A stretch of 64,000 nt of DNA, from assembly GCA_947463785.1 (NCBI GenBank), contig CANHRG010000003.1:124001-188000 (forward strand). The letters are read 5' to 3'. Below are positions 42,674-53,365 of the stretch, piece by piece; the stretch's first letter is position 1; the number at the start of each line of letters is the position of its first letter. This DNA comes from Sphingobacteriaceae bacterium (GTDB lineage: Bacteria > Bacteroidota > Bacteroidia > Sphingobacteriales > Sphingobacteriaceae). The position numbers and the translations under genes are program-made. The notes beneath the pieces are model-generated. The model did no database searches. It was not told where the DNA came from and saw nothing but the letters and a program-made list of their open reading frames with translations.

Positions 42674-45115
42674 ATGAAACCCTTAAAATCACTACTAACA
42701 CTTGCTTTAGCGGGCTTATTAACCTTTTCACTGAATACCAAATGGGGAAGTATCCCGCCTCTAGGTAAATTCATGGATCCATTCCAGGGATTCTGGAAAA
42801 ATGCGGAGAGTAAAACCACCTCATCAGAGCGTGAATTTGCACTTGATGGCCTTAAAGCTGAGGTTAGCGTGCAGTTCGATGACCAACGAATTCCACACAT
42901 ATTTGCCGATAATAACCACGACTTATACTATACGCAGGGTTACTTAACTGCAAAAGACCGACTTTGGCAGATGGACTTTCAAACCCGATTTGCAGCCGGC
43001 CGACTTTCGGAAGTCATTGGACCAAAAGCTTTGGAATTAGACCGTTTTCAACGGAGAATGGGCATGAGCTATGGAGCCGAAAATATGACCCGAGCCATGA
43101 TGGCTGACCCAGAGATTGCTGAAATTATGCAAGCCTATGCCGATGGAGTGAACGCCTATATTAACTCTCTGAAACCTGGAGAGTACCCCATAGAATTCAA
43201 GATATTGGATTATAAGCCTGAGGCATGGACTCCATTAAATTCTGCGTTATTACTCAAATTAATGTCAGCTACGCTAGCGAGTGGCTCCAATGAATTCTAC
43301 ATGTCCAATATTTTAAATAAATATGGCAATGAAGTAGTTGCTGATCTATTCCCAGATTATCCATACCGTGAAGATCCGATTGTACCAAAAGGAACAAAAT
43401 GGCAATTCAACGCCTTAAAAATCCCAAAAGCGCCGGAAGGTAACCCGGTTATTGGAAATGCTACCATCAAAACGAAAGAAAAAGAAGAAGGTATTGGTAG
43501 TAATAACTGGGCACTATCAGCCAGTAAAACTTCAACAGGTTACCCGATGTTAGCCAACGACCCGCACTTGGATTTAACCCTGCCGGCGATCTGGTATCAA
43601 GTGCAATTGGTTAATCCAAGTATGAATGTATGCGGAGTGTCCATTCCCGGTGCACCAGGTGTGATCATTGGCTTCAACCAAAAAGTTGCTTGGGGCGTAA
43701 CCAACGTAGCTTCCGATGTTTTGGATTGGTACCAAGTACAATTCAAAGACAAGAGTCATCAAACCTATCTTTACAATAACGAATGGAAACCGGTTAAAAC
43801 CCGTGTTGAAACCATTCAGGTGCGTGGCGGGGAAACTGTTAGCGATACCGTTTATTATACGCATCATGGCCCGGTAGTTTATTTACAAAACCAAAAGCCG
43901 AAAGACTTTGCTAAAGCGAATAATATTCCTGAAGGCTATGCTTTGCGTTGGATTGCTCATGACGAATCTAACGATGTGCGTACTTTTTACATGTTAAACA
44001 AAGCAAACAATTACGACGACTACCGTAAAGCACTGACTTATTTTACCGCACCGGCACAGAATTTCCTTTTCGCGAGCATTGATAACGATATCGCGATTAC
44101 GCCAAATGGCTATTTCCCCTTGAAATGGAAAACTCAAGGTAAATTCTTGTTAGATGGCGGTAATCCGGCCAACGATTGGCAAGGACGTATACCAGCAGAG
44201 CAAAATCCTACAGTAAAAAACCCACCTCGTGGTTTTGTAAGTTCCGCCAATCAGTTCTCTACCGATCCAACTTACCCGTATTACCTCAATTGGGAGTTTT
44301 CCGGATACGAGCGTGGTCACCGCATCAATAAACGACTAACGGTAATGACTAAAGCTACGGTAGATAGTCTACGAAATTTACAAAACGACAATTACAGCAT
44401 TTTGGCTGAAAACATTTTATCAACGCTTGTTTCTGGAGTTGATCAAACTAAACTGAACGCCGAGGAAAAGAAAGCGTTTAGTCTGGTTAGCAAATGGAAT
44501 AAGTTTTACGATGCCAAAGAGATTGGTGCAAGTATTTTTGAGATTTGGCAAAAACAAGTCCAGAAAGAGATTTGGGATGATGAATTTGGTGGCAAAAACT
44601 CTCCTATGCGTTATCCATCTCGAGACAGAACGGTACAATTACTATTAGCTGAACCTACTTCTAAATGGTACGACAATACCAACACCCCTCAGAAAGAAAC
44701 TAAGAATGATATCCTATTGAAATCATTTAAGTTTTCGGTAGATAGTTTGAAACGAGGCTATGGGCCAATGAGCGACCAATGGCAATGGGCTAATGTTAAA
44801 CACACTCATGTGCCACATTTAGCCAAAATTGCTGGCTTTGGCACTAAAACACTTTTTAATGGTGGTTCTAAAACATCTGTTAATGCCACAAGTGAAAGCA
44901 ATGGTCCATCATGGCGCATGATCATTGCCTTGGGTAAAGATTTAAAGGCCTATGGCGTATATCCTGGTGGCGAATCGGGCAACCCGGGTAGTTTTTATTA
45001 CGACGATATGGTAAATACCTGGAGCGAAGGGAGATTGAATGAATTGGTTTATCTACGCTCTAAAAAAGAATCATCCGAGCGCATCATATCCACTTGGAAA
45101 ATCACAAAAAAATAA
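42674..45115 (+). CDS. Penicillin acylase-family Ntn-hydrolase
   Basis: This 813-residue precursor has an N-terminal export segment (SLLTLALAGLLTFSL). The alpha part holds GYLTAKDRLWQMDFQTRFAA. The autoprocessing site is Gly275-Ser276 in GSNNWALSASKT, where Ser276 becomes the N-terminal nucleophile of the beta chain. NDPHLDLTLPAIWYQVQL follows, as in PvdQ/QuiP and penicillin G acylases. It should hydrolyse an amide such as an acyl-homoserine lactone or another N-acyl compound in the periplasm. Substrate is unknown. A small membrane-protein gene begins 17 bp later. Confidence 0.9.
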   Translation: MKPLKSLLTLALAGLLTFSLNTKWGSIPPLGKFMDPFQGFWKNAESKTTSSEREFALDGLKAEVSVQFDDQRIPHIFADNNHDLYYTQGYLTAKDRLWQMDFQTRFAAGRLSEVIGPKALELDRFQRRMGMSYGAENMTRAMMADPEIAEIMQAYADGVNAYINSLKPGEYPIEFKILDYKPEAWTPLNSALLLKLMSATLASGSNEFYMSNILNKYGNEVVADLFPDYPYREDPIVPKGTKWQFNALKIPKAPEGNPVIGNATIKTKEKEEGIGSNNWALSASKTSTGYPMLANDPHLDLTLPAIWYQVQLVNPSMNVCGVSIPGAPGVIIGFNQKVAWGVTNVASDVLDWYQVQFKDKSHQTYLYNNEWKPVKTRVETIQVRGGETVSDTVYYTHHGPVVYLQNQKPKDFAKANNIPEGYALRWIAHDESNDVRTFYMLNKANNYDDYRKALTYFTAPAQNFLFASIDNDIAITPNGYFPLKWKTQGKFLLDGGNPANDWQGRIPAEQNPTVKNPPRGFVSSANQFSTDPTYPYYLNWEFSGYERGHRINKRLTVMTKATVDSLRNLQNDNYSILAENILSTLVSGVDQTKLNAEEKKAFSLVSKWNKFYDAKEIGASIFEIWQKQVQKEIWDDEFGGKNSPMRYPSRDRTVQLLLAEPTSKWYDNTNTPQKETKNDILLKSFKFSVDSLKRGYGPMSDQWQWANVKHTHVPHLAKIAGFGTKTLFNGGSKTSVNATSESNGPSWRMIIALGKDLKAYGVYPGGESGNPGSFYYDDMVNTWSEGRLNELVYLRSKKESSERIISTWKITKK

Positions 45116-45132
45116 CCTTAAAAGATCAAAAC

Positions 45133-45486
45133 ATGTTATTCATCCTCATACTCCTATTTTCTTTAGTTGCACAATTTTTTCTGCCTTGGTGGGTAATAAC
45201 CCCAATTGCATTTGGTCTGGCTGCCAGAAGTAAGGAAAATGGTAAAAAATCTTTCTGGAATGGTTTTTTCGCCATCTTTATTTTATGGATTTGCATGGCA
45301 TTGTTACGCACCTTGCCTAACGATAACCTATTAGCCAATCGGGTTGCCGAAATGCTGAGTCTACCCGCTTCTAGCTACAACTGGTTAATTTTAGTATTTA
45401 TCACGGGTATTCTTGGTGGCTTGGTAGCTGGAGTTTCCGCTTTCGCGGGATTTCAGTTCCGCAAAGCCTTTTTAAAAGGAAGATAA
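45133..45486 (+). CDS. Small membrane protein of unknown function
   Basis: About 117 residues from the ATG at 45133; an earlier start would fall inside the acylase gene. Three or four hydrophobic segments are seen: LFILILLFSLVAQFFLPWWV, FFAIFILWICMALL, and LILVFITGILGGLVAGVSAF. A short basic loop separates the first two (RSKENGKKS). I do not recognise a family. It follows the acylase gene by 17 bp, so co-expression is likely. It precedes the LuxE-like gene, which has its own promoter element. Confidence 0.6.
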   Translation: MLFILILLFSLVAQFFLPWWVITPIAFGLAARSKENGKKSFWNGFFAIFILWICMALLRTLPNDNLLANRVAEMLSLPASSYNWLILVFITGILGGLVAGVSAFAGFQFRKAFLKGR

Positions 45487-45498
45487 ACCTTCAAATTG

Positions 45499-45506
45499 TA
45501 TCTTTG
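45499..45506 (+). promoter_or_regulatory. -7 promoter element for the LuxE-like gene, adjacent to a GTG start
   Basis: TATCTTTG is an exact TAnnTTTG match and ends 4 nt before GTG at 45511. A TTG that would extend the frame to 45496 lies upstream of the predicted transcription start and is excluded. Confidence 0.5.
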
Positions 45507-45510
45507 TCGA

Positions 45511-46494
45511 GTGAACAACCCCTTGGCCAAAGACATATTTAACCTAAAAAACCTTCAGGACTTTGAAACCAAAGCCTTGGAGGTTTTTGCTTTTCAGGCC
45601 GAACATAATCGGGTGTATCAAGAGTTTATCAAACATCTCGGAATAGATAGCTCATCGATCCACTCCTTAGAACAAATTCCTTTCTTACCCATATCCTTTT
45701 TCAAAAGTCATGCTGTTGTTAGCGGAGCTGCACCAGCTTCCATTACTTTCAGCAGTTCGGGAACTACCGGAAGCCAAACCAGTAAACACTTGGTTAGCGA
45801 TCTAAGCCTTTATGAAAATAGTTTTCTAAATGCTTTTCGATTATTTTACGGAGATATTAGCGAGTATACCCTCCTGGCGCTACTGCCTTCTTATGCTGAA
45901 CGTGAAGGATCCTCACTAATCTATATGGTAGATCATTTGATCGCTAAGGCACAGGCCGGCAGCGGTTATTACTTGTATAACCACCAGGAATTGGCCCATC
46001 ACTTAAACCAACTCAAGGCTGCAAAAAAGAAAGTGATTTTAATCGGTGTTACCTATGCCCTACTCGACTTTGCGGAACAGTTCCAAATCCATTTTCCGGA
46101 ACTAATTGTGATGGAAACCGGAGGAATGAAAGGGAAAAGGAGAGAAATAGTTAGAGAAGAGTTACACGAAACCTTATGCAAAGGCTTTGGAGTTGAACAG
46201 ATTCATTCGGAATACGGAATGACCGAATTGTTATCACAGGCTTACTCCAAAGGAAATGGAATTTTCGAATGCCCGCCCTGGATGCACATACAAATTCGTG
46301 ACACCAACGATCCACTACAACTAGTTGCTCAAGGAAAAACCGGAGGAATTAATGTAATTGATTTGGCGAATATCTATTCCTGTGCTTTTATTGCAACTCA
46401 AGATCTGGGGCGAATAAACAAAGACGGCCGTTTTGAAGTACTGGGCCGATTCGACCACAGCGACGTCAGAGGCTGCAATTTAATGGTGCAGTAA
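45511..46494 (+). CDS. LuxE/PaaK-like acyl-protein synthetase-family protein
   Basis: About 327 residues from GTG at 45511. ITFSSSGTTGSQTSKHLVSD is the AMP-binding P-loop typical of adenylate-forming enzymes of the LuxE/PaaK group. FPELIVMETGGMKGKRREIV and IHSEYGMTELLSQAY follow, matching the adenylation core. It probably activates a carboxylic acid with ATP for transfer to a thiol. LuxE activates fatty acids, but there is no lux reductase here, so the substrate is unknown. The stop is directly abutted by the tyrS stop on the other strand. Confidence 0.78.
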   Translation: MNNPLAKDIFNLKNLQDFETKALEVFAFQAEHNRVYQEFIKHLGIDSSSIHSLEQIPFLPISFFKSHAVVSGAAPASITFSSSGTTGSQTSKHLVSDLSLYENSFLNAFRLFYGDISEYTLLALLPSYAEREGSSLIYMVDHLIAKAQAGSGYYLYNHQELAHHLNQLKAAKKKVILIGVTYALLDFAEQFQIHFPELIVMETGGMKGKRREIVREELHETLCKGFGVEQIHSEYGMTELLSQAYSKGNGIFECPPWMHIQIRDTNDPLQLVAQGKTGGINVIDLANIYSCAFIATQDLGRINKDGRFEVLGRFDHSDVRGCNLMVQ

Positions 46495-47778
46495 CTACTC
46501 GGCTATCAACAAGAAGTAATTCTTTTTGCCTTTTTGAATCACCAGGTATTTTTCTTTGATGAGTTGGCCAGCAGTGATAACTTGACTCGGATCAGCCAAT
46601 TTCTCTTTATTCAATGCAACACCACCACCCTGAATCATCTTACGGGCTTCACTTTTGGATGGGAAAACAGCTGCATGCTCTGAAACCAAATCTGCTAAAG
46701 CTATACCGGGGGTTAAACCTGATTTAGCAATGCTAAACTGAGGGATTCCTTCAAAAACATCCAAAATTTCGGCATCGCTTAATGAAAGCAAGAATTCCAA
46801 AGAGCCATTACCAAATAAAAAGTCGGTGGTTTTTAGCGCAGTTTGCAAAGCAGTCTCGTTATGCGTCCTAATCGTAATGTCTTCGGCTAATGCCTTTTGC
46901 AAAACACGCAAATGCGGAGCTGCATCGTGTTCTTTTTCCAAAGCTTCAATCTCTGCTTTGGTTTTAAGCGTAAAAATACGGATCCAGGTTTTGGCATCGG
47001 CGTCGCTGGCATTTAACCAGAACTGGTAAAATTTAAACGGCGATGTTTTCTTCGGATCTAACCAAACGGCACCCGATTCTGTTTTACCAAATTTTGTACC
47101 GTCGGCTTTTTTAATCAGCTCAGTGGTAATGGCAAATGCAGCACCACCAGCCTTTCGGCGAATCAACTCTGTACCGGTAACCATATTGCCCCATTGATCA
47201 GATCCACCCATTTGCACCAGGCACTTATTTTCTTTCCACAGGTAATAAAAATCGTAACCCTGCACCAATTGGTAACTAAATTCTGTAAACGACATGCCCG
47301 AATCACCTTCTAGGCGTTTTTTTACCGAATCTTTAGCCATCATGTAATTCACCGTGATGTGTTTGCCCACATCGCGAATAAAATCAAGGAAACTGAAATT
47401 CTTAAACCAATCGTAATTGTTCACCATTACCGCACTATTCGCACCGCAATCGAAATCTAAAAATTTCTTTAATTGATTTTCCAAACAGGTAACGTTTTGA
47501 AACAATACCTCTTCCGAAAGCAAATTACGCTCTGCCGATTTACCTGATGGATCGCCCACCATACCAGTTGCACCGCCAACCAAAGCCACCGGCTTATGCC
47601 CGGCACGTTGAAAATGAATCAAGGTCATGATTTGCGTTAAATGGCCCACATGCAGCGAATCGGCAGTTGGATCAAACCCAATATATCCTGAAGTTAATTC
47701 TTTGTTCAGCTGTTCTTCGGTTCCCGGCATCGTATCGTGGAGCATTCCACGCCAGCGTAATTCTTCAATAAAATTCAT
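46495..47778 (-). CDS. tyrS: Tyrosyl-tRNA synthetase
   Basis: This 427-residue class I aminoacyl-tRNA synthetase has [20 protein letters not shown] with the HVGH signature (residues 43-46), [14 protein letters not shown] and [16 protein letters not shown]. The KMSKS-like loop is KFGKT in [14 protein letters not shown]. The C-terminal S4 domain ([20 protein letters not shown]) binds tRNA. Complete and typical. Confidence 0.97.
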   Translation of the reverse strand: MNFIEELRWRGMLHDTMPGTEEQLNKELTSGYIGFDPTADSLHVGHLTQIMTLIHFQRAGHKPVALVGGATGMVGDPSGKSAERNLLSEEVLFQNVTCLENQLKKFLDFDCGANSAVMVNNYDWFKNFSFLDFIRDVGKHITVNYMMAKDSVKKRLEGDSGMSFTEFSYQLVQGYDFYYLWKENKCLVQMGGSDQWGNMVTGTELIRRKAGGAAFAITTELIKKADGTKFGKTESGAVWLDPKKTSPFKFYQFWLNASDADAKTWIRIFTLKTKAEIEALEKEHDAAPHLRVLQKALAEDITIRTHNETALQTALKTTDFLFGNGSLEFLLSLSDAEILDVFEGIPQFSIAKSGLTPGIALADLVSEHAAVFPSKSEARKMIQGGGVALNKEKLADPSQVITAGQLIKEKYLVIQKGKKNYFLLIAE

Positions 47779-47801
47779 GTAAATCGGCTTTTAAAGCATA
47801 G

Positions 47802-47809
47802 CAAATATA
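47802..47809 (-). promoter_or_regulatory. -7 promoter element for tyrS
   Basis: TATATTTG on the minus strand is an exact TAnnTTTG match 23 nt before the tyrS ATG. A TATATTTA at 47842-47849 on the plus strand (one mismatch) may serve the next gene. Confidence 0.5.
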
Positions 47810-47859
47810 GTAGAATACCAATAAATGAGCTTCATTTTCCGTATATTTAAGCAAATAGC

Positions 47860-48549
47860 ATGAATTTCCTTTCACATTTTTATTTTGATCAATCTGCAAA
47901 AGATCCGCATTTCATTTTGGGGCTTGTACTACCCGATTTGATCAAGAATGCACACAAGGACTGGAAAATTCACCCGCAAAAACACGAAGAGTTATTTCTA
48001 GCAGATAAAGCTCATCAGGCCATTCTAAATGGATGGAAGAAACACCTTTCGGTGGATAAGTTTTTTCATGGTTCCGATTTTTTTCAGCACCATACACATC
48101 AAATCAAAGAATTAATACAAACCTGGTTAATAAACAGTCGGGTTTGGCCTTCATTTCTGGCACACATCAGCTTAGAATTGATGTTAGATAGTTTGCTGAT
48201 TACCGAAAATCTGGTGAGTGTTGATGATTTTTATCAGCATTTAGAGAAGATAGATCGAGATAAATTAAAACACTTCCTAGTATTGAATCAAATTCCTAAT
48301 CCCGAAATTTTCTTTCAGTTCTACGATCGTTTTGTGGACAGCAAATACTTAAACAGCTACCGAGATAGCCATCAAATCAGCTATGCACTAAACCGCATTT
48401 GCATGCGCTTATGGCCTCAGGGATTGGAGCAGGAAACACAGCATAAACTCAACTCGAGCCTAATCCAGTATTTAGTCGTTTTGAAATCAGATTTTAGGTC
48501 TATTTTCAATCAAATTGAATTGCAATTAGCAGACTCGGCAAAGTGTTAA
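47860..48549 (+). CDS. AcpH-like protein (ACP phosphodiesterase family)
   Basis: This 229-residue soluble protein starts MNFLSHFYFDQSAKDPHFIL and continues GLVLPDLIKN, which matches the opening of AcpH-type acyl-carrier-protein phosphodiesterases (MNFLAHLHLA in E. coli). HQAILNGWKKHLSVDKFFHG and SRVWPSFLAHISLELMLDSL follow with scattered His and Asp residues of an HD-like helical fold. AcpH removes 4'-phosphopantetheine from ACP. Similarity is weaker after the N terminus, so the enzymatic role is uncertain. It is followed 18 bp later by ligA. Confidence 0.55.
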   Translation: MNFLSHFYFDQSAKDPHFILGLVLPDLIKNAHKDWKIHPQKHEELFLADKAHQAILNGWKKHLSVDKFFHGSDFFQHHTHQIKELIQTWLINSRVWPSFLAHISLELMLDSLLITENLVSVDDFYQHLEKIDRDKLKHFLVLNQIPNPEIFFQFYDRFVDSKYLNSYRDSHQISYALNRICMRLWPQGLEQETQHKLNSSLIQYLVVLKSDFRSIFNQIELQLADSAKC

Positions 48550-50583
<2,034 letters not shown>

Positions 50584-50612
50584 TTAATTTAGAACTACGA
50601 AAGCACAGAAAG

Positions 50613-51491
50613 ATGAATAAATTTTACGGAACTGGTGTTGCCATGGTTACACCCTTCAAAGCAGATGGTTCAGTTGATTTTCCCGGATTAAAAAAGCTGA
50701 TTGATCATATTATTGACGGCGGTGTAGAGTACCTGGTGAGTTTAGGTACTACCGGCGAAACAGCTACTTTAACCAAGGAAGAAAAGCAAGATATATGGGA
50801 TTTTACCATCGAAACTGTTGCGGGCCGTGTTCCATTAGTTGCTGGCATTGGCGGAAATAATACCGCAGAGATTGAAGAAACCCTTAGGAACTTCAATCCC
50901 GAAGGTTTTGATGCCATTCTTTCTGTAAGTCCCTACTACAATAAACCTAGCCAGGAAGGAATTTACCAGCATTATAAAGCAATTGCCGAGGCATCACCAC
51001 TTCCTATTATTTTATACAATGTACCAGGCAGAACGGGAAGCATGGTTAGTGCAGAAACCATTATCCGATTAGCCAATGATTTTAAAAATATCATTGCAGT
51101 AAAGGAAGCTTCAGCCAATTTCGATCAGTTTAATAAAATTGCGAAAGAGAAACCAGAAGATTTTATGTTGATCTCTGGCGACGACCCAATTACCTTACCC
51201 ATGATTGCTTTAGGAGCAGTTGGGGTAATTTCAGTTGTGGGTAACGCCTTGCCAAAAGCATTTTCTACCATGGTGAGGATGTGCTTGGCTGGCAATTTTG
51301 TGGAAGCCCAACCCCTACATTACAGCTTACTGGAGTTTACTAATCTGTGTTTTGTAGAAGGCAATCCTGCAGGAGTGAAATCAGCTTTAAAACAGCTCAA
51401 GGTATGTGACGATTACCTCAGATTACCCCTAGTACCTGTGAGTAACTCAACCAAAGATAAAATTTCAAAAGAATTAAGTCTCTTTAACTGA
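50613..51491 (+). CDS. dapA: 4-hydroxy-tetrahydrodipicolinate synthase
   Basis: This 292-residue TIM-barrel aldolase condenses pyruvate with aspartate semialdehyde, the committed step to lysine and meso-diaminopimelate. GTTGETATLTKEEKQ is the pyruvate-binding motif. The Tyr in ILYNVPGRTG and the Schiff-base Lys in NIIAVKEASANF are present. It supplies the diaminopimelate added by MurE at the other end of the window. A terminator follows. Confidence 0.95.
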   Translation: MNKFYGTGVAMVTPFKADGSVDFPGLKKLIDHIIDGGVEYLVSLGTTGETATLTKEEKQDIWDFTIETVAGRVPLVAGIGGNNTAEIEETLRNFNPEGFDAILSVSPYYNKPSQEGIYQHYKAIAEASPLPIILYNVPGRTGSMVSAETIIRLANDFKNIIAVKEASANFDQFNKIAKEKPEDFMLISGDDPITLPMIALGAVGVISVVGNALPKAFSTMVRMCLAGNFVEAQPLHYSLLEFTNLCFVEGNPAGVKSALKQLKVCDDYLRLPLVPVSNSTKDKISKELSLFN

Positions 51492-51505
51492 TTTAAACCA
51501 ACAAC

Positions 51506-51538
51506 AAAAAAGGCTCACTGAATCAGTGAGCCTTTTTT
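51506..51538. terminator. Bidirectional terminator between dapA and the histone-like gene
   Basis: An inverted repeat with AAAAAAGGCTCACTG and CAGTGAGCCTTTTTT arms (loop 3 nt) lies between two convergent genes. A- and T-runs on both sides make it functional in either direction. Confidence 0.88.
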
Positions 51539-51556
51539 ATGTGTTAAGCAAGTAAA

Positions 51557-51736
51557 TTACTTTGCTTTGTTTTTAGTTGCTTGAACTTCTAAACGGATAG
51601 CCTGAGCTAAGTTTTTTAAGTCTTGCATACCTTTACGAACACGGGTACCAGCAGCGCTGTTACCTTTGTTGTAGAACTTGTCAGCATCACCTTCTAAGGC
51701 AGCCACTAAAGCTTTGAATTCGTTGAATTTTTTCAT
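51557..51736 (-). CDS. Histone H1-like small protein
   Basis: This 59-residue ORF starts ATG at 51736 and stops TAA at 51557. It begins MKKFNEFKALVAALEGDADK, continues FYNKGNSAAGTRVRKGMQDL, and ends in a Lys-rich tail (QATKNKAK). It is like the small Bacteroidota proteins named histone H1 (Hc1-like), in which a short helical pair carries basic residues for DNA binding. The pattern of alternating charged and small residues argues for a real gene, as does its own terminator. It is too short for common ORF cut-offs. Role (nucleoid binding) is inferred from the family. Confidence 0.8.
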   Translation of the reverse strand: MKKFNEFKALVAALEGDADKFYNKGNSAAGTRVRKGMQDLKNLAQAIRLEVQATKNKAK

Positions 51737-51950
51737 TTTGCTATTTAATTAATGTTGTTTAATAAGGTTATTTGGTAATAACGTTGAGCTAATGTAGAGT
51801 CTTTTTATTTAAAAAAGAATAGCTTGAAGAAATAAAAATCGCTGTTTTCAGTGGTTTTTTTCCACATTTTTTAGGATTCTCCACAATAATAAATTAATTT
51901 TCAGTTATAATTTATTGATAATCAATTATTTGTATTGAAATACTAAACAA

Positions 51951-51984
51951 AAAAAGCCCCTCAGCTAGCACTGAGAGGCTTTTT
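51951..51984 (-). terminator. Terminator after the alpha-oxoamine synthase gene
   Basis: The stem AAAAAGCC-CTCAG/CTGAG-GGCTTTTT has one mismatch and a 6-nt loop. On the minus strand it is followed by TTTAGTA after the A/T-run. The 214 bp between this and the histone-like gene (51737-51950) is A/T-rich; a TACATTAG (one mismatch to -7) is the only possible promoter seen. Confidence 0.85.
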
Positions 51985-52000
51985 GAAAATCACTAAAAAA

Positions 52001-53242
52001 TTAAGCGTTTACTGCTTTTTGTTCGCGGTAATAGCCATTTTTTAAACGTTCGCCCACTTCGCTAAATGCATCCAGCGTACGTTGAACATCTTCTAGGGTG
52101 TGTACCGCAGTTGGGATTAAGCGTAATTCAATCAATCCTTTTGGAATAACTGGGTATACCACAATAGAACAGAATATACCGTAGTTCTCACGCAAATCCA
52201 TGGTAATACCCGTTGCTTCTGATAATTCTCCCTTCAAAAACACAGGAGTCACAACGGTGTTGGTAACACCGATATCAAAACCACGTTCTTTAAGGCCATT
52301 TTGTAGTGCTTTAGCAATGGTCCATAATTTTTCACGCAATTGCGGCTCTGCTTTTAGTATTTCTAAACGTTTACGCAAACCAACTACCATTGGCATTGGC
52401 AAAGCTTTTGCAAAAGTTTGAGAACGCATGTTGTAACGCAAGTAATTTACAATCTCTTCTGAAGAAGCCACAAACCCACCAATACCAGCCATAGACTTGG
52501 CGAAAGTGCCAAAATACACATCGATACCCTCAATACAGTTTTGAGCTTCGTGAGTTCCGGCTCCGGTTGGGCCCATCGTACCAAAACCATGTGCATCATC
52601 AATCAATAATCGGAAATTGAACTGTTTTTTAAGATCTACGATCTCTTTCAGTTTACCTTGAGCACCAGACATACCGAATACACCCTCTGTAATCACCAAA
52701 ATACCGCCTCCGCTTTGTTCAACCAATTTGGTTGCACGCTCCATTTGTTTTTTGAAGCTATCGATATCGTTATGCTGATAAACAAAACGTTTACCCATGT
52801 GCAAACGCAAACCATCAATAATGCAGGCATGCGACTCGGCATCGTACACAATTACGTCATTACGATCGACTAGGGCATCAATAGCTGACATGATTCCCTG
52901 ATATCCGTAATTCAATAGAAAAGCATCTTCCTTACCCACAAACTCGGCCAGCTCCTTTTCAAGGGCTTCGTGGTGATTGGAATTACCCGACATCATACGT
53001 GCACCCATCGGATAGGCCATACCATACTCTTCAGCAGCTTGGGCATCAGCCTTGCGTACCTCAGGGTGATTGGCTAATCCTAAATAGTTATTTAAACTCC
53101 ATACCAAATGCTCTTTACCACGAAATTTCATGTGTGGAGCAATCTCCCCTTCTAATTTTGGGAATGCAAAATATCCATGTGCCATTTTTTGGTGCTGACC
53201 AATTGGGCCCATGTGTTTCTTGATCTTATCAAAAATATCCAA
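52001..53242 (-). CDS. Alpha-oxoamine synthase-family PLP enzyme (Kbl/BioF/SPT-like)
   Basis: This 413-residue fold-type I PLP enzyme has SLNNYLGLANHPEV, a His138 stacking residue in AESHACIIDG, DDAHGFGTMGPTGAG with Asp215 and His218, and the Schiff-base Lys249 in FGTFAKSMAGIGG. The family joins an acyl thioester to an amino acid. Known members are glycine C-acetyltransferase, 7-keto-8-aminopelargonate synthase, serine palmitoyltransferase and the cysteate acyltransferase of sulfonolipid synthesis. It is not obviously any one of them: GMAYPMGARMMSGNSNHHEA differs from the usual TGGSRL-type loop. The start is TTG at 53242; an in-frame stop lies just upstream and the next ATG is 10 codons in. 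Sphingolipid or related lipid synthesis is a reasonable but unproven guess. Confidence 0.72.
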   Translation of the reverse strand: MDIFDKIKKHMGPIGQHQKMAHGYFAFPKLEGEIAPHMKFRGKEHLVWSLNNYLGLANHPEVRKADAQAAEEYGMAYPMGARMMSGNSNHHEALEKELAEFVGKEDAFLLNYGYQGIMSAIDALVDRNDVIVYDAESHACIIDGLRLHMGKRFVYQHNDIDSFKKQMERATKLVEQSGGGILVITEGVFGMSGAQGKLKEIVDLKKQFNFRLLIDDAHGFGTMGPTGAGTHEAQNCIEGIDVYFGTFAKSMAGIGGFVASSEEIVNYLRYNMRSQTFAKALPMPMVVGLRKRLEILKAEPQLREKLWTIAKALQNGLKERGFDIGVTNTVVTPVFLKGELSEATGITMDLRENYGIFCSIVVYPVIPKGLIELRLIPTAVHTLEDVQRTLDAFSEVGERLKNGYYREQKAVNA

Positions 53243-53273
53243 TGTACTACTTGTTAAAGGTTATAAATTGAAA

Positions 53274-53304
53274 CAAATTTACGATTTAGCAGCCTGAAAA
53301 TCAA
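53274..53304 (-). promoter_or_regulatory. Promoter of the alpha-oxoamine synthase gene (TTG-20-TAAATTTG)
   Basis: On the minus strand TTG (53302-53304) precedes TAAATTTG (53274-53281) by 20 nt. Transcription should start near 53270, leaving a leader of about 28 nt to the TTG start codon. Confidence 0.6.
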
Positions 53305-53337
53305 TTAATGCAGTCCTGACTAGCTGAAATAAGAAAA

Positions 53338-53356
53338 GCCCCCGTTTTGAGGGGGC
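53338..53356 (-). terminator. Terminator at the end of the dcw cluster (after ftsZ)
   Basis: A GCCCCC/GGGGGC stem (53338-53343 with 53351-53356) with a 7-nt loop is followed on the minus strand by TTTTCTTATTTC. It separates ftsZ from the alpha-oxoamine synthase gene. Confidence 0.8.
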
Positions 53357-53365
53357 CCTCTATGT

